Shown: piece after piece, positions 21,233 through 34,378 of the stretch
How the letters are laid out: each line of letters starts with the position of its first letter
How positions within the stretch are numbered: position 1 is the stretch's first letter
From: Epinephelus fuscoguttatus
Lineage: Eukaryota; Chordata; Actinopteri; Perciformes; Serranidae
Assembly (NCBI RefSeq): GCF_011397635.1
Contig: NC_064767.1
Location: 21,812,537 to 21,876,536, forward strand
Reading direction: 5' to 3'
Length of the DNA stretch: 64,000 nt
The notes under the pieces: model-generated
The model's input: only the letters and a program-made list of their open reading frames with translations
Told to the model about the DNA's origin: nothing
The model's database searches: none
Translations under genes and position numbers: made by a program

Positions 21233-24200
21233 ATGTTACTCTCCTCAGTCCGGACTACCATCTTTTGCGGGTGTAGAAGTGCTGGCAAAGGATTTCAACA
21301 CAGCAATGTGAGTATGTAGCTAGCGTTAGCTGCTAATATTAGCTAGCCAGGAAGAGAAGCATGAGAAGGTCAGGCATGATACTGCAGGTAATATAATTAT
21401 GACACGATAATCAGGTATTTCCCCAGAACTAACCCATCTGTTAACTAACTGTCGTCTCACTCAGGTGTTGTTTCCATCGTTTGTTTAAGCTAGGTAGAAC
21501 ATAAAAGGTTACGTGGCTGTTGTTACGCTGCAGCAGTCACGTCCGCATGTATCAGTCATCAGTCAAATCAGAGCTAGAAAATAACACCCAGTTTATGAAT
21601 TAACCGACCCCGAGACTTTCGTTATAACCGAAATGAAAAGTTACATTTGCAATTTCCAATATCTAAATTTCCCCAAAGGAACAGAGACATCAAACCAACG
21701 CACCTGCAGTCCTATTGTCCGGTACTGAACCCATTACTGGTCATTAAAACAAAGTGAATGTATCAGAAGAGATCTAACAGGAGAAAGGAGGTATTATGTA
21801 AGTTTATTAAGTGCTACTTGGTCAAAAGTACACACACACACTAAATATTACACCCACATGTTGATGTTTTATTTTAATACAATGGACATCAATAGCTCAT
21901 CTGAGAGATGCTGGCAGGGCTTGAGGTCAGGGCTCTGCAGGTCAGTCAGGTTCCCCCAACTAAACAGGCAAGACCATTTCTTTATGGACCTGGACTGGTA
22001 TATGGGGACATTGTCTTGTGTCATGAAACAGAAAAATGTGTTCAACAAACTGCTGTCACATGGTTTGACACACATTTGTGTTTAAACTATCACTGTATGT
22101 ATGATTTCTGTAAAACTGCAACAATTAATCGATGTTTGGATTAGTTGCCAGCTGTTAAATAAATTCCCAACTACTTTGATAACAGAATAATCAGTTTGGG
22201 TAAAGGTTAAAAAAACCAAACAAACAAAAAAATCCTAAATTCTCTGATTCCAGCTTCTAAAAATGTGAAAATTTTTTTGGTGTCTTTACTTCTCTATAAC
22301 AATAATGTATCTGAACAAGACATTTGAGCTTTGGGAAACACTGATATTTTTCACCATTTTCAGACATTGTATGGACCAAATAACTAATTGATAAATGTAG
22401 AAAATACCTGATAGAGTAACCAACAATGAAAATCATTCATTTCACCCTATTCTTCAGTGTGTATACATTTTTGTTAAAGTAAATGTGGCTGTTTTTTAGG
22501 GATACACATTTCAAAGTTGCACTACAGATTTATTTCAAGTCTCCTCTCTGCCTTATTTACAACTTCAGCGGAGTCCACAGCTACGACAATGGCTTGTAAA
22601 GAGAAGTCAGAGCACCATCACAGCAGAGGCAGGAGCCTCCTCCACTCCGGCAGCAGCTACTGTCCCCAACGCGGCCACAAATCGCATCGTAGGACGCTGG
22701 TTACTGGGCTGCAGCGGGCTGGTTGTTGGGGCTATTGTCTTGGGTGGCGTCACAAGGTAAAAGTGACTTAAAAGTGCTGTGTCTGTGTATACAATACTCC
22801 TCCTTGTGTTGAAGTGGTGTCTTGGTTTGTACTGATGTGCATTTGTTTAATCAGGCTAACAGAATCTGGGCTCTCGATGGTTGACTGGCATCTGGTGAGA
22901 GAGATGAAGCCACCTCAGACACAAGCAGAGTGGGAGGCTGAGTTTTCCAAGTACCAGCAGTTTCCTGAATTTAAAATGTAAGGCCGCATCTTTTCTGTTT
23001 ACCTTATTCAGATGCAGCCCTTCACTAATAATCAAAACACAACTTTGTAACCTGCCTTCATTTTGAAATTAGTTAAATTGTCTTTAAAAAATGATCTGTT
23101 GTCATTATGTTTTCCCAGAATGAATCATGACATGACTCTGCCAGAGTTTAAATTTATCTTCTACATGGAGTGGGGTCATCGCATGTGGGGAAGGCTGGTT
23201 GGACTTGGGTACATCCTTCCCACCATTTATTTCTGGAGGAAAGGATACTTCAATCGCTCCATGAAGGGAAAAGTCCTCGGGCTTTGCGGATTTGTGTTCT
23301 TCCAGGTAAGACCCAATTCATCTGCAGTGATGAGGCAAGATCTTAGGAAGTTTGTTCTTACTGTACCGCACTCTTCGTGTTAGTTTTTGTCAGAGCATGT
23401 TGGGCACAGTGTTTTACTTGTCCTTAAGTTTGTAGTCATGTTGTATGAATGACCGCATCATTGTGTGTCTTCTCAGGGCCTTCTGGGATGGTACATGGTA
23501 AAAAGTGGTCTTGAGGAGAAGCCTGAGTCTTATGACATCCCCCGGGTGAGCCAGTATCGTCTGAGTGCTCACCTTGGTTCTGCCTTGCTGCTGTACTGCG
23601 CCAGTCTCTGGACAGGGCTCACTCTGCTGCTGCCTGCACACAAGGTACAGAGGCAGTCTCTGAGATAATATCAGTCTGCAAGTAATACAGTTTAACCTTA
23701 GTCGGTGGATTCAAATGTCAATGTCAGTTTTTGTTTTTCTATTTCATTTATGATGGCATCTGTTTGACAGTTGGCAGACACCAAACGTCTCATGCAGCTC
23801 AGGAGGTTTGCCAAGGGTACTGGTGGACTCGTCTTCCTTACTGCTCTTTCAGGTACGGTTTGTTCCTGTGTGAATGGAACATCAAAAACATAATAGAACA
23901 AGTACTTTCAGTTTCAAGCTTCTTTAAAGATACAGTTAGTAAGTTTCGTAACAATCTCTTTTTTGTCGTATTTGCTGGAACTCACTGCTTCCAGACAAAA
24001 GTCAATGAAATAGACCTGTCTGTCTGTACCTGGGAAAAAAAAGGAATCATGTTCCTCATCTTCCTCGTAGTTCCTCTGATGGTATTTTCTAGAATCCACC
24101 ACAGCTGAAGGAAAACAGCCAATCAGAGCAGAGGAATCTCTAACGCAGCTGTCAATCATGTTAATCACTGTTTGAGAGCTGCATTTAAACTGTGAAACTA

Positions 24201-25405
24201 GGTAGCACTGAGCAAAAATAAAGCAAGGTTCTGTTACTGCACTGCCTGTTTCTCTCCTCAGATGTTTTCAGAGGCATATTTTAGTGTACTGTTTAGCTGT
24301 AAAATGAGAAGGTATGATCTTGCTAGTTGGCGGTGCGCACTTTTGGCTTGACTGTTTTCACAGTCACAAACTCTCTCATTTTACAGCTAAACACTGCACT
24401 AAAATATGTTTCTAAAAACATTTGAGGAGAGAAATGAGGATCACTGTCTAGTTTTACAGTTTAACTGCAGTTCACAAGCAGTGATTGACATGATTGACAG
24501 CTGTGCTAAATAGGAGGAATCTTGCAAATGCCATTAGAAGCACAAAGAGGAGGCAGAATATAGTCTTCATATTTGAAGCTAAAGTAGTTCAGAACAATTA
24601 ACTGTAGAACTTGTAGAGAGTCAAGGGTGATATTATAAACAAATAGTTTGATGCTTACAGTTTCTGTATGAAGTCTAATGTTGTACACTGTTAAATAAAG
24701 ATTAAATATAGATACAATGTAGTTCATAGATATGCATCTGTTTGTAAACATTCACCAAATGCTTTTACAGGTGCTTTTGTTGCTGGTCTGGATGCTGGGC
24801 TGGTGTATAACTCCTTCCCTAAGATGGGTGAACGATGGATCCCAGATGATCTTCTGTCTTTCTCACCGGCCGTCAAGAACTTCTTTGAAAATCCCACGAC
24901 TGTGCAATTCGACCACAGAATATTGGTGTGTTACTATTTCTAAACAGATAAAATCTTCTGGGCAACATTTCTACATAAATGAGACATTATTTGTAACCGT
25001 CTCTTACCTACTCAGTAATTTGAGAGGCAGCTTTAAGTTGTTGACGGTTGTCTGTACTTACTTGTTTTTCTTCTAGGCCATCTCTTCTTTGACCGCAATT
25101 ACAGGCCTCTATATGTTCTCAAGGCGGATGATGCTGCCCAGGAGGGCTAAGATCGCCATCAGCCTTCTCACAGCAATGGCCTATGGACAGGTGGGTTGTC
25201 AGTCTGCCCTGAGACATGTTAACTCAGTCTTGATATTTCTCAGTGTAACTAAACTCTGTGTTTGTATCGTCAGGTTGCGCTTGGTATCAGCACCCTGTTA
25301 CTGTACGTCCCCACTCCACTGGCAGCAACTCACCAGTCCGGCTCTGTGGCTCTTCTCTCACTGGCCATTTGGGTTCTGGCAGAGCTCCGCAAGATGCCCA
25401 AGTAA
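21233..25405 (+). CDS. cox15: Heme A synthase COX15
   Basis: Nine exons: 21233-21307, 22569-22756, 22855-22977, 23119-23305, 23477-23644, 23771-23852, 24771-24925, 25077-25190, 25274-25405. All have GT-AG introns and consistent phases, giving 407 aa (human 410). The enzyme sits in the mitochondrial inner membrane and oxidises the C8 methyl of heme O to make heme A for cytochrome c oxidase. The N-terminus is basic and Ser/Ala-rich, like a presequence. Landmarks are [31 protein letters not shown] (His149), [16 protein letters not shown] (His223), [26 protein letters not shown] (His323) and AATHQSG (His384). The four histidines match the heme-ligand set of CtaA/COX15, so the protein looks intact. 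It is divergent from cutc and convergent with kcnip2. Confidence 0.97.
22105..22425. mobile_element. Teleost 'CTGCAACTAAC' MITE, copy 3
   Basis: The start CTGCAACAATTAATCGATG, the centre TTTGAGCTTTGGGAAACACT and the ATTTTTCACCATTTTCAGAC block identify the family also found at 10150 and 16325. It lies in cox15 intron 1, the rest of which (21308-22568) shows nothing else recognisable. Confidence 0.65.
24146..24503. repeat. Long inverted repeat (hairpin) in cox15 intron 6
   Basis: The arms at about 24146-24312 and 24372-24503 are inverted copies: CAGCTGTCAATCATGTTAAT pairs with the inverted CAGCTGTCAATCATGTCAAT, and TTTAGCTGTAAAATGAGA appears in both. A loop of about 60 bp separates them. It would form a strong hairpin in the cox15 pre-mRNA and is probably a fold-back MITE. 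A flanking part (23930-24145) may belong to the same element. Confidence 0.75.
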
Positions 25406-26088
25406 ATTCCTGTGCCTTATGGACAAATCCAATCCCTATTAGCCACACCTCAAGCCTCTAAGAGCCAGCAGTGTCATTGTGAATGAGGCTTTTGGAGAAA
25501 AAAGTGAAAAAATGGAAGGGTGAAAAACAGAGGAATGTTTGATTTAACAGTGGACAACACGGACATGCTGAAGTGTCTCTCCTGTGGTGTTGCAGTGTTT
25601 CATCACGTTGATATTAAAGCTGGAGTGTTGATAAAAAATGTCAAGAATACATAGCCTGAACCATGAAGATGACAACTTGATGTGAAGTGTTTTGTGAGGA
25701 GTAAAAAAGCAACGCAGAAGTAAATTTTCAGTTTCTCTCCAGCTTTAATGACACAGCAACAGGATTTCCAGTGAAGGATATGCATTTGGGTTGCAGCCAG
25801 AATTTTGCAGGAATATTTTAAGTTAAGTTTTTTGTTCATGTGCACAGTTTTACCAGGATGTTTTGACTGAAAATTGAGTTACTAAGTCACTCGTTACCTA
25901 GTGTCGGTTCATACACTGCCTATTAGTTGAATCAGATGTGGCTGTTGGGATTGTGTGTATAATTATGTACATTTAAGTTATGAACTATTTCTTGGTGACA
26001 TTGTGATGATGGAAAATAAGGTATAATATAATATGCAGAATCTTGATTGTTGCTTTGCACTGTGTCTTTACAAATGTCTTATTTTATT

Positions 26089-26094
26089 AATAAA
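26089..26094 (+). terminator. cox15: cox15 poly(A) signal
   Basis: AATAAA lies 684 bp after the cox15 stop and is followed within 25 bp by a GT-containing stretch. It is the last canonical signal before the kcnip2 3' end. Confidence 0.7.
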
Positions 26095-26157
26095 GATGAT
26101 TCTGTACAGTCGTTAAAATTCAAACTCCTCAGTCCATTTTGCATAGTAACTGTGATT

Positions 26158-26163
26158 TTTATT
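26158..26163 (-). terminator. kcnip2: Candidate kcnip2 poly(A) signal
   Basis: The minus strand reads AATAAA in the context ACAAATAAAAATC. Cleavage 15-25 nt further on would fall near 26135-26145, only about 25-35 bp from the expected cox15 cleavage site. This implies a 3'UTR of about 2.1 kb. Signals nearer the stop cannot be excluded. Confidence 0.45.
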
Positions 26164-28114
26164 TGTCTCTGTACAAAATATACACATTTTGAATACGTAA
26201 TGCAACCAGTTGAGGCTAGCTAACTAGACAGTCAGTACAACGGGTTAGTAGGTTTTCATTGTTCTAGACACAGTACATGCGGGTATTGACAGGTTTTACT
26301 TGTGGTCAGGAATGGAAGTTTAAAAACTACTGGCAAGGAACAATCAGAGCCAAACCAACCCAAAAAAAAAAAAAAAAAAAAAGCAATAGAAAATAACTGC
26401 AGGGTTGGAAGTGCATATATTCATCAGGGCCATAGTGCACCCTTGTACTGTGCTCTGACAGGTTGGATGAGTGGGAATGTGCCGATACATGGTGGAGAAC
26501 ATTATTGCTATTCCATGCAGTCTCTCTGCATTTTAAAGACACTATATTCTATGTAATTACGGCTCGAGTGTCTCTGTTTCTTACGCCATCTTGGATTTGA
26601 GAGTCCAGTTTGAAAAGAAGCTAATTAACCAGTGGCTGCAAATAATTTGAATGTCTTTCAAATGATGTGGGTTTACAATATGAACACTTCAGTTTGGACA
26701 ATGTGCAGATAAACCACATTACCAATCCACCAAATTACATCCCTTTATCTCTGATTGCCCCTTGCCCCGCTTACTAGACAGCATCTCCCTCTCTCTTCAC
26801 CCACAGGTGGGCTTCATGTCTTAACCTAGAGTGGCTTTATGTACCTCTTTAATTTATATCTTCTCTTTGGTGTTACAGAAAGAGGGAGAATACAGAATAA
26901 GGGGGCACATTAAAAAAAACAACGAATAAACCATGTCGCTCTCACTAACAGTACACACACACACATACTATGCCTCTTTGAAATTGGATGAGCCTAATTC
27001 AATGCAACAAGGGTTTTGAAATTTGTGTGGTAGAACCTGCTACAACCACATGACATTTCCGATTACAAGAAGTTCACAAGTACAATCTGCAATCTAATAA
27101 ATTCCCCTTTGGATGTGTATTGGTAGACTAGTACAACGTTGGTATGCGAGTCCTGTGTTGAGAGAAGTTGGGATGGTCAAAACAACTCGTCAAGTACAGC
27201 GCAGTCCCCATGATGTACTGCCTAATATCACACCACTGGGAGTGCTAGAAAATGTACAACAGTCAATAGACACCTACAGCTAAGACTGTAATAGTTTGGA
27301 AGGCTCTGAATTATTCTACCAAAATCCCATGAATGGAGGTGGGTGTTGTCCCATTAGAGTCTTACACAGGTAAGATGGATGACATCTCTCTCTGATACAC
27401 ATGCGCACACACATACACAAAGGGTGAGGCACCTGTGAATGACTAGGAACAGCAGACAGACAAGCAGACTTTGGAGTATCTCTGTAAATACATAATTGGA
27501 TATTAGTGACATCATGCGATATTGTAATCAGTTCCTCATGGAAAACAACACGTTTGAACCTCCATCTGAAAAGCGGGTTCGCTTGGATCTCCGATTTGTC
27601 AGTTGTTTCCTCCGGGAGTGTCCTTCTCTCTCTCGTCCACAAGATGGTGGTAGATTCATTTCTATTTTTATGGCCGGTGCGTGAGCAGTCTAGGCTCCAG
27701 GGGAGGTGCTACCCACATGCACAGAGGCAGGATCAGAATCACAAATCCAAATCTCAGCCATCACAGGAGAAAGGGGTAAAAGTGATCTTAGATCAAGGTT
27801 TCAGGGAAACTTCCTCCCTCTGAGTTCAGGCATTACAGGCTGCGATAGTTCCTCCATCAGTAATAGTAATAAATAAAACAGGTGGGGGGTCTTGCGTGTG
27901 CCGGTGCCTGTGAGCCCGCTGCTTGCCTTCTTTCTCTGTGCCTCTGGGGTAAAACTAAGGTTCTGCATGATGAGGAAGGGAGTCGGGGGAAACTCCATTG
28001 TCGCTTGGAGAAATGTCACTGGGGGTCCAGGAAGAGGGAGAGGGCCTCTCGGTGCCCTCAGGACTCACAGCTTTCAACAGACACACAAGCACAAGCTTGC
28101 AAGTCAGAAGACGG

Positions 28115-28133
28115 CCACACACACACACACACA
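28115..28133. repeat. (CA)n microsatellite
   Basis: Short CA run in the presumed kcnip2 3'UTR, about 90 bp past the stop codon. Confidence 0.95.
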
Positions 28134-28222
28134 ATCACATACTCTTTCTCTCTTTTCAATCCCGGTTCGTCTTACACACACACTCCCCTCCCTGGTGCCA
28201 GCATACTCTCTGGTCCAGATTC

Positions 28223-31200
28223 TTAGATGACGTTGTCAAACAGCTGCATGGACTGCATGATGTTCTCATCCTGGACAGAGACAAAGGGTTTGGTTTAGGA
28301 GGCGTTTCTCCTTATGTGTTACCCAAATTATTCACACTGGGGAAAGTGAGGATTAAAAGTATAGTTTGACATTTTACAGTGTTTTGCTTTCTGGCTGAGT
28401 TAGATGAGAAGACTGACAGTGTACCACTCCTCTCAGGAGGTCCTCATGCTAAGCTAAGCTTACCGGCTCCTGGCTCTAGCTGCATACTTAATGCACAGGA
28501 AAGTGGTGTCAATCTTCTCATCTCAGTCTGGGCAAGAATGCAAATAAGCATATTTAAATTTCGAACTACTTCTTTAGGCCTTGATAATCCCCTTTTTCGC
28601 CACACCTTTTTGCATGACTCAATGAACTCTTCTATGGTGACCACGCCGTCTTTATTCCGGTCCATTTTCTGAAAGAAAAATATCGCAGGCAAGGATTTAC
28701 TCACTAAAAAACTATTGTATGTTCAATATTTGTGTTCATTATCTTATAACAATATCTCTATCAGTAATATTTTTGAGTTTTTAAACAAAGATAAAATGAA
28801 AGGGTAATTGAAAATAAAGAAGGCTGAGTTTGACCTGGAAGAAGCTCTCCACATGTTCTCTTGGAGCATCGTCCTGCATAGTGGGGTATGTGTACTTCCC
28901 CATCATGTCATAGATGGACCTCATGATGTCCAACATCTCCTAGAAAGTGAAGGATAAAAGTGAGAACACATTATTGAGGATGTAAAAGTTGTTGGACAAC
29001 ATAAAGACAGAAAGGTTTATACAAGTACAGAGGTCATAAATTCAAGAACTTGTTTTTTGTTTTGCTTTATTTGATTAAAAAAATACCAAGTGATATTTAG
29101 TATATTATAGACTGTTAATTTTATTCCATTTGTTGGTAAAATATGACATCTGGGATTATTTTTGTGCATGCCCAAAAGGAACTTGGTTATATAAGAGCAT
29201 ATAGCCACATGTACCACAGATTGATGAGTAGGACTGAGTGTTACAATCCCTGAAGTTTCTGCACTACATTACTACCATTTAGGCACATCTCAAGTTGTGT
29301 ACCTCGACGTCACTGGGTGTTTTGGCCCTTTGTTACAACACACTCGCAGTCGAGGCAGGCACACACAGGGTAATTAGACCCGGGTGTGTGTCTTATGGTT
29401 TTCCAGACAGCATCTCATCTTTTCAGCCACAGCCAGTGACTGCTCCTTTCTGCGGCATTGGCGAGTTCTTTAATTGCCTTCCTTTGGGCCTGTCCTCTGA
29501 CTCCCACTTCCCTTAGGAGCCTTGGAGTGGAACTGGCTGTGAAGCCCCTGCAACCCACCTCAACTGGACACACTTTTGCATTCTGTTCTTACTCCCCTGC
29601 TTCTGCTGCAAGGTTGGAGAATCTTGGCCTTTTGCATTTGTATGCCTCATCCACAGCATCCTCCCAGGGGATCAACAGCTCAATGATGGAGACACACCGG
29701 CAGGAGTTAGACTAGAGGACAAAGTCTAGTCGCAGGTTGGTTGTTGTGATTTCAAATGAGGAGGAGAGTCTGCGGTCTGGGTTGATAGTCATTTCCTCGT
29801 CTCTGGCTGCATGTGTTATGGTAGTTGTGGGAATGTTGTTCAGGCACTGATAGGCATCATCTGTTATCATTACTCTTTTGCAATCAAGTTCAGCTGCCAA
29901 ACACCTCAGCAATCGATTGTGTCACCAGCTGTACCTGCCTTGTGTTAAGTTGGCCTACAACCATTCAAGATTAGTTTAAGGGTTGCCAGAACTGCATGCT
30001 GGAGCCAGGCTGGATCCTCTCCCAGCCAAAGACTTGGGTTTGTGGCAGAGAAAACATATTTGAACTCCATGAAATTTTCCTCCTCTTAAAACCATCCCTC
30101 ATCCAGAGGCCTTGCATGGCTTGGAATATGCCTTTGGCATACCTGGCTGCCTCTTCTTGGTGGTGCACCACCAAGTGCTAGCATTCAGTTGGAGTAGTCT
30201 ATGGGTAGGTAGATTTCATTCCTTCCAGGCCAAAGCCCCCTCTGCCTTGTTGGACATGGTACATTGTATCCCGGTGTTGTAGGGCGGATTTGGTGTCTAG
30301 TACTGCTCTGGCTCCACTTCTTCCCTGTTGCTAGGGTTGGAAAGACGGCCCTTACAACTGATCAGAGATTCTGTGAGTGTCATGTTTGGCCTTGCTTTGA
30401 CACATTTGTATTTCTCTACCAAGCTAGAGATTGGCAGTCAGAGGGCTGTATTCCCATAGAACCCTATGCTGCTGATGCTGCTGCTTCTCGGTAACCCAAG
30501 CCACTTCCTCACTTGTGAGTTCACCAGTCTCTCCAGCCAGATGACATAAGATACAGTGACCTCATAGATGGTGACTGGCCACTTTAGCCAGGGCAGCAGG
30601 CTGAACTGAAAGCTTGAAAGCTTCAGCCTTCTTGCAAGAGCAGTGTTGTTGATTTGCTTGAGGACGCTGACTGTATCCTGTTTGAGCTGTTTCACCTGCT
30701 CAGTGTCTTCTAGGTTTGCAATAATCATATTTCAAGGCTTTTGATAGACTTCTCCAGGACAGTCGATATCGTCTCATCGTTGATGCGGAACCTTTAGCTG
30801 ATGAGCCAGACCTTGGCGATGGGTAATATTGCAAGATTGCTGGGTTTAATCTCCATTCGTGCCCATTCGATATTTTCCTGGAGTTTATCCAGCAGGTGTT
30901 TGGTGCATGCTTTTACAGGATATTTTTTTACATACTGGTGTATTCAGTGACAAATATCCTGGCAGACAATTTCCACATCTGATTTCCACCAAAATTGAAA
31001 TGTACAAAGATTAATGGGGTGCTTCCACATCCTCTCAAATACTGTGGACATGACCTCATACTCATTAGTAGATACAGCCTTGCTTAGAAGCCATTACAGC
31101 AAGTGATGTGTGTGTGAGTGTGTGTGTGTGCTTTACCTCTTTGGTGATACAGCCATCTTTGTTCAGGTCATACAGGTTGAACGCCCAGTTTAACCGGTCA

Positions 31201-34200
31201 TTAATGGTCCCTCTCAGGATGATAGACAGGCCAAATACAAAGTCCTGAGATAGATGGGAAACGATTTACTGTACTGTTTCAACATCACTTGAATCTTAAC
31301 ACAGTAAATCAAGTCAAATTTTCATCACAGTACAAATCTCTGTGGGCAGGTTTTCAGAGAGAATACATATTTGTGTAGATTCAGCCATAGTAGCAAATTT
31401 CACCTGAGCACATATTAGCTTTCATCTCTAAAAAAAGGAAGCCGATATAAGAATAGAGCTTACCTCGAAACTAACTGAGCCGTTCTTGTTAGTGTCGAAG
31501 GCTTCAAACAGGAAATGTGCATACATACTTGAATCTGCAAAGGTAGAGACTTACAGTAACCCGTGTGCCCTCGAAACATGAAGCAAAGTCTTTGAACAGC
31601 TTGGATTAGCAGCCAGCTAAATATAGCCGAGATATAAGAATAATTTCAAATACAACTGGAGGCGAGTGGTTAACATTTCATCAAGCTAAACATCATAAAA
31701 ATGAAAAATCGCCTCTCCTCTTTGCAGTGCATGGACTGTGGTTCAGCAGAGCAAATTTATAATGAGTTAATTATGTTCATTTCATTGTGATGATGAAAAG
31801 CTCCCTGTGTACTGCTACAGAATCAAATGAATGCCTTTATTTACGCTTATATCTGAAGTCTGTGAAATGAATGAAGGTAGGAAGACTGGTGTAAATTAAA
31901 GTATTACAGACACAGTTGGAGCTCTTCAGGTTAAACGGTGGGAGTTGACAACTCACCTCCCTGCGGAAAGAACTGGGAGTAAATGGTCTTAAAGTTCTCC
32001 TCATTCACCACACCACTCGGACACTCCTGGAATACAGATGTGAATCGAGAAAACTCATTAGTTCCCCCCCAGCACAGAATATATAAAGCACTACACGGTA
32101 ACTTCACATCTTGCCAGACTCATACAGCTCTTAACTCCCATGATGATGCTACTAGAACCAGATTTCTTAGACTTATTTTTTAATTTGCAGTCTGCCTGAT
32201 CACTCTCTTCTTCAGCCAGACCTACATTTTTGAAGCCCCTGTAGAGGACTTGGAGCTCCTTCTTGGTGAACTTAGTCTGCTCCTGCAGCTTGTCCATGCT
32301 CTCAGGGCGATGACACACAGTGGATAACTCAAAGTCATCTTCCACGCTGTCTGTGAGGGAGACACCAGTGTTAGTCTGCATTTATCATCACTGCGCCCTC
32401 ACCAACCTCCAGGAGAGCCATTGCCTGGCCAAGTCTATTCAGCCATTCTGCTAAAGTTTATGTTAACAGTGTGCAGCCTTATACATTGACTCATTCAGTA
32501 CTCAAATCTCAGTCACCTCTGTTAAAGTCCTGTGTTAACCCTCTTGCCCACCACATCTTACTACCATTGTGGACCCTATTGCTCTTTCTGCTATGCCACC
32601 TCACTTTCGAGCAGTATGTTTTTGAGCCTTTTCTTGTAAATTTACCATTTTAATGTCAGATTATACGTAGCTGCTGCGCAGCGATGGGTCGGGTCCGGGC
32701 ATTTTTAGGCAATTCTGAGCAACCTCTGGAACCTAAGACGGTCATCTACCGCTCTGAGCTAATTGGCAAGTAGCAACTCAACAGTGGCTTCACAATATGA
32801 GTAAGCCATTCACTGTTGTGTAGGAAAGCAGCCATCTGTGCATGGAAAGGCAGATTTCAAACCACTGTAAAAAATTCAGTTATTAAGACAAAAATCTGAA
32901 AATACACATATTGCATCTAGACAGCATGGAGATGTTGGTAATTTGTTTGTAATGATTGATTTGCTCCATAAGTGAAAAACTGATGTTTAAAATTGACATT
33001 TTTACATTGACTCCAATTGTTCACATTAGAGCAAAATTCAAAATGCTGTCAAAAATTCAGTTTTTGAGATAAAATTCTGAAATTTGTCACACATCATCTA
33101 CCATGACTCCAGAATTTTGTCTTATTTTTCATGAACATTGAAGATTTATTTAGCAAGAATTTGCATGTATATGTTTACAGTACCGTTTACAGTCAAACAT
33201 TTTGATGCACTGTAGGCTCAATTTTTGATAAATCAAAAATCTGAGAAACAGTTTTTGTAGGACAGTCTGAAGATGCTCTGTAGCAAGTTTGGTGTCAATT
33301 TACATGATTATGATGAACTTCATAATTTATAATAGTGTACAAAAGTTTCTTCAGTATTGGGGCTACAGTTTAATGAAAGTTGTGAAGTTGTAGCACGTAT
33401 GGTTGATTTGTTATGAATTTTCAAAGTTTTGAACTTTAGACGTTTGCTCTAGCGCCACCATCGGGACTATTGGCTTGAGTTTACAGCTGAGGATATCTGG
33501 CATGAGACTGGACCTTTGTGCAAAGTTTGGTGAGTTCTCACCCATGGGAAGTATGATTTCCTCGGAAGAAGAAAGAAGAAAGAAGAATACCTAGGATTAC
33601 AATAGTGTCCTGACAGCTTAGCTGCCCGGACACTAAAAATAGCCAAGATTGGCTAACACTAGCCCTAAACATGACCTCTTTGCCCTAATATTTACCGCTG
33701 ACAAACTCAACATGCCACCATGACAAGTACTAGCCAATCACAGCATGCAGAGGGATCCATAATAGCTTGTTGCAGTGATAGCTGAATAGCTGCAGTGTGA
33801 CTTTTTCCACCTGGTTGCAAATAGAAGCTCTGTTTTCTCCTAATTTTGAAGAGACATGGTTAAGTATTTTCCAATCATCTTTGTTCAAGCACTGGCTACA
33901 GTACTTCAGATCACAAAGCAAAACAATGTCTTTAGAGCATATATAAAATGACTGAGTTACTTGTCTGAAAAACTCAAGTTTAAGTATGCTAAGGAGAGAC
34001 CTTTACTGAGTGAGTGAGAAAAGGTGGTTAACATTAATCAGAGTGGTAACGACGAGACAATTTAAAAGGTGAGGAGACACATCCATGAACAGAAATTCAT
34101 CATCCCATCTGTTTCTCCAAAAAATAACTGTCAATAACTGTACACAGACAGACAGACACACACACACGTTCTATTGCCCAAGGGAACATAACGCTTCAAA

Positions 34201-34316
34201 TCACAAAATGTGAAAACAGGTCTGACCTATTAACAGCAATAGTAGAGTGTTGTTGAGTTTGTGGGTTGACTGTGTGTCTGTATGTTGTTTTATGTGTACA
34301 CTGAATGTTTCGGTGG

Positions 34317-34378
<62 letters not shown>

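Larger units (their letters stand above)
26140..28222 (-). other. kcnip2: Presumed kcnip2 3'UTR
   Basis: This stretch runs from the stop codon to the candidate poly(A) signal. It is largely unique sequence, with a poly-A run (26360-26382), CA-rich patches and a CA repeat (28115-28133). No coding frame has family similarity. Extent is inferred from the signal, not from transcripts. Confidence 0.4.

Noticed and set aside
22517-22771. 84-codon plus frame over cox15 exon 2
   Set aside because: Wrong frame. The correct frame gives [10 protein letters not shown]...GGVTR and joins in phase to both neighbours.
27882-28369. Overlapping plus-strand frames of 112-123 codons opposite the kcnip2 end
   Set aside because: They are antisense to the kcnip2 terminal exon and 3'UTR, overlap a CA repeat, and show no family similarity.
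28223-32350. Assigning the EF-hand gene to kcnip4 because of its KIS-like exon
   Set aside because: The common core [11 protein letters not shown] and the LLPCC exon match KChIP2. KChIP4 has ELEMATVRHRPE at that position.
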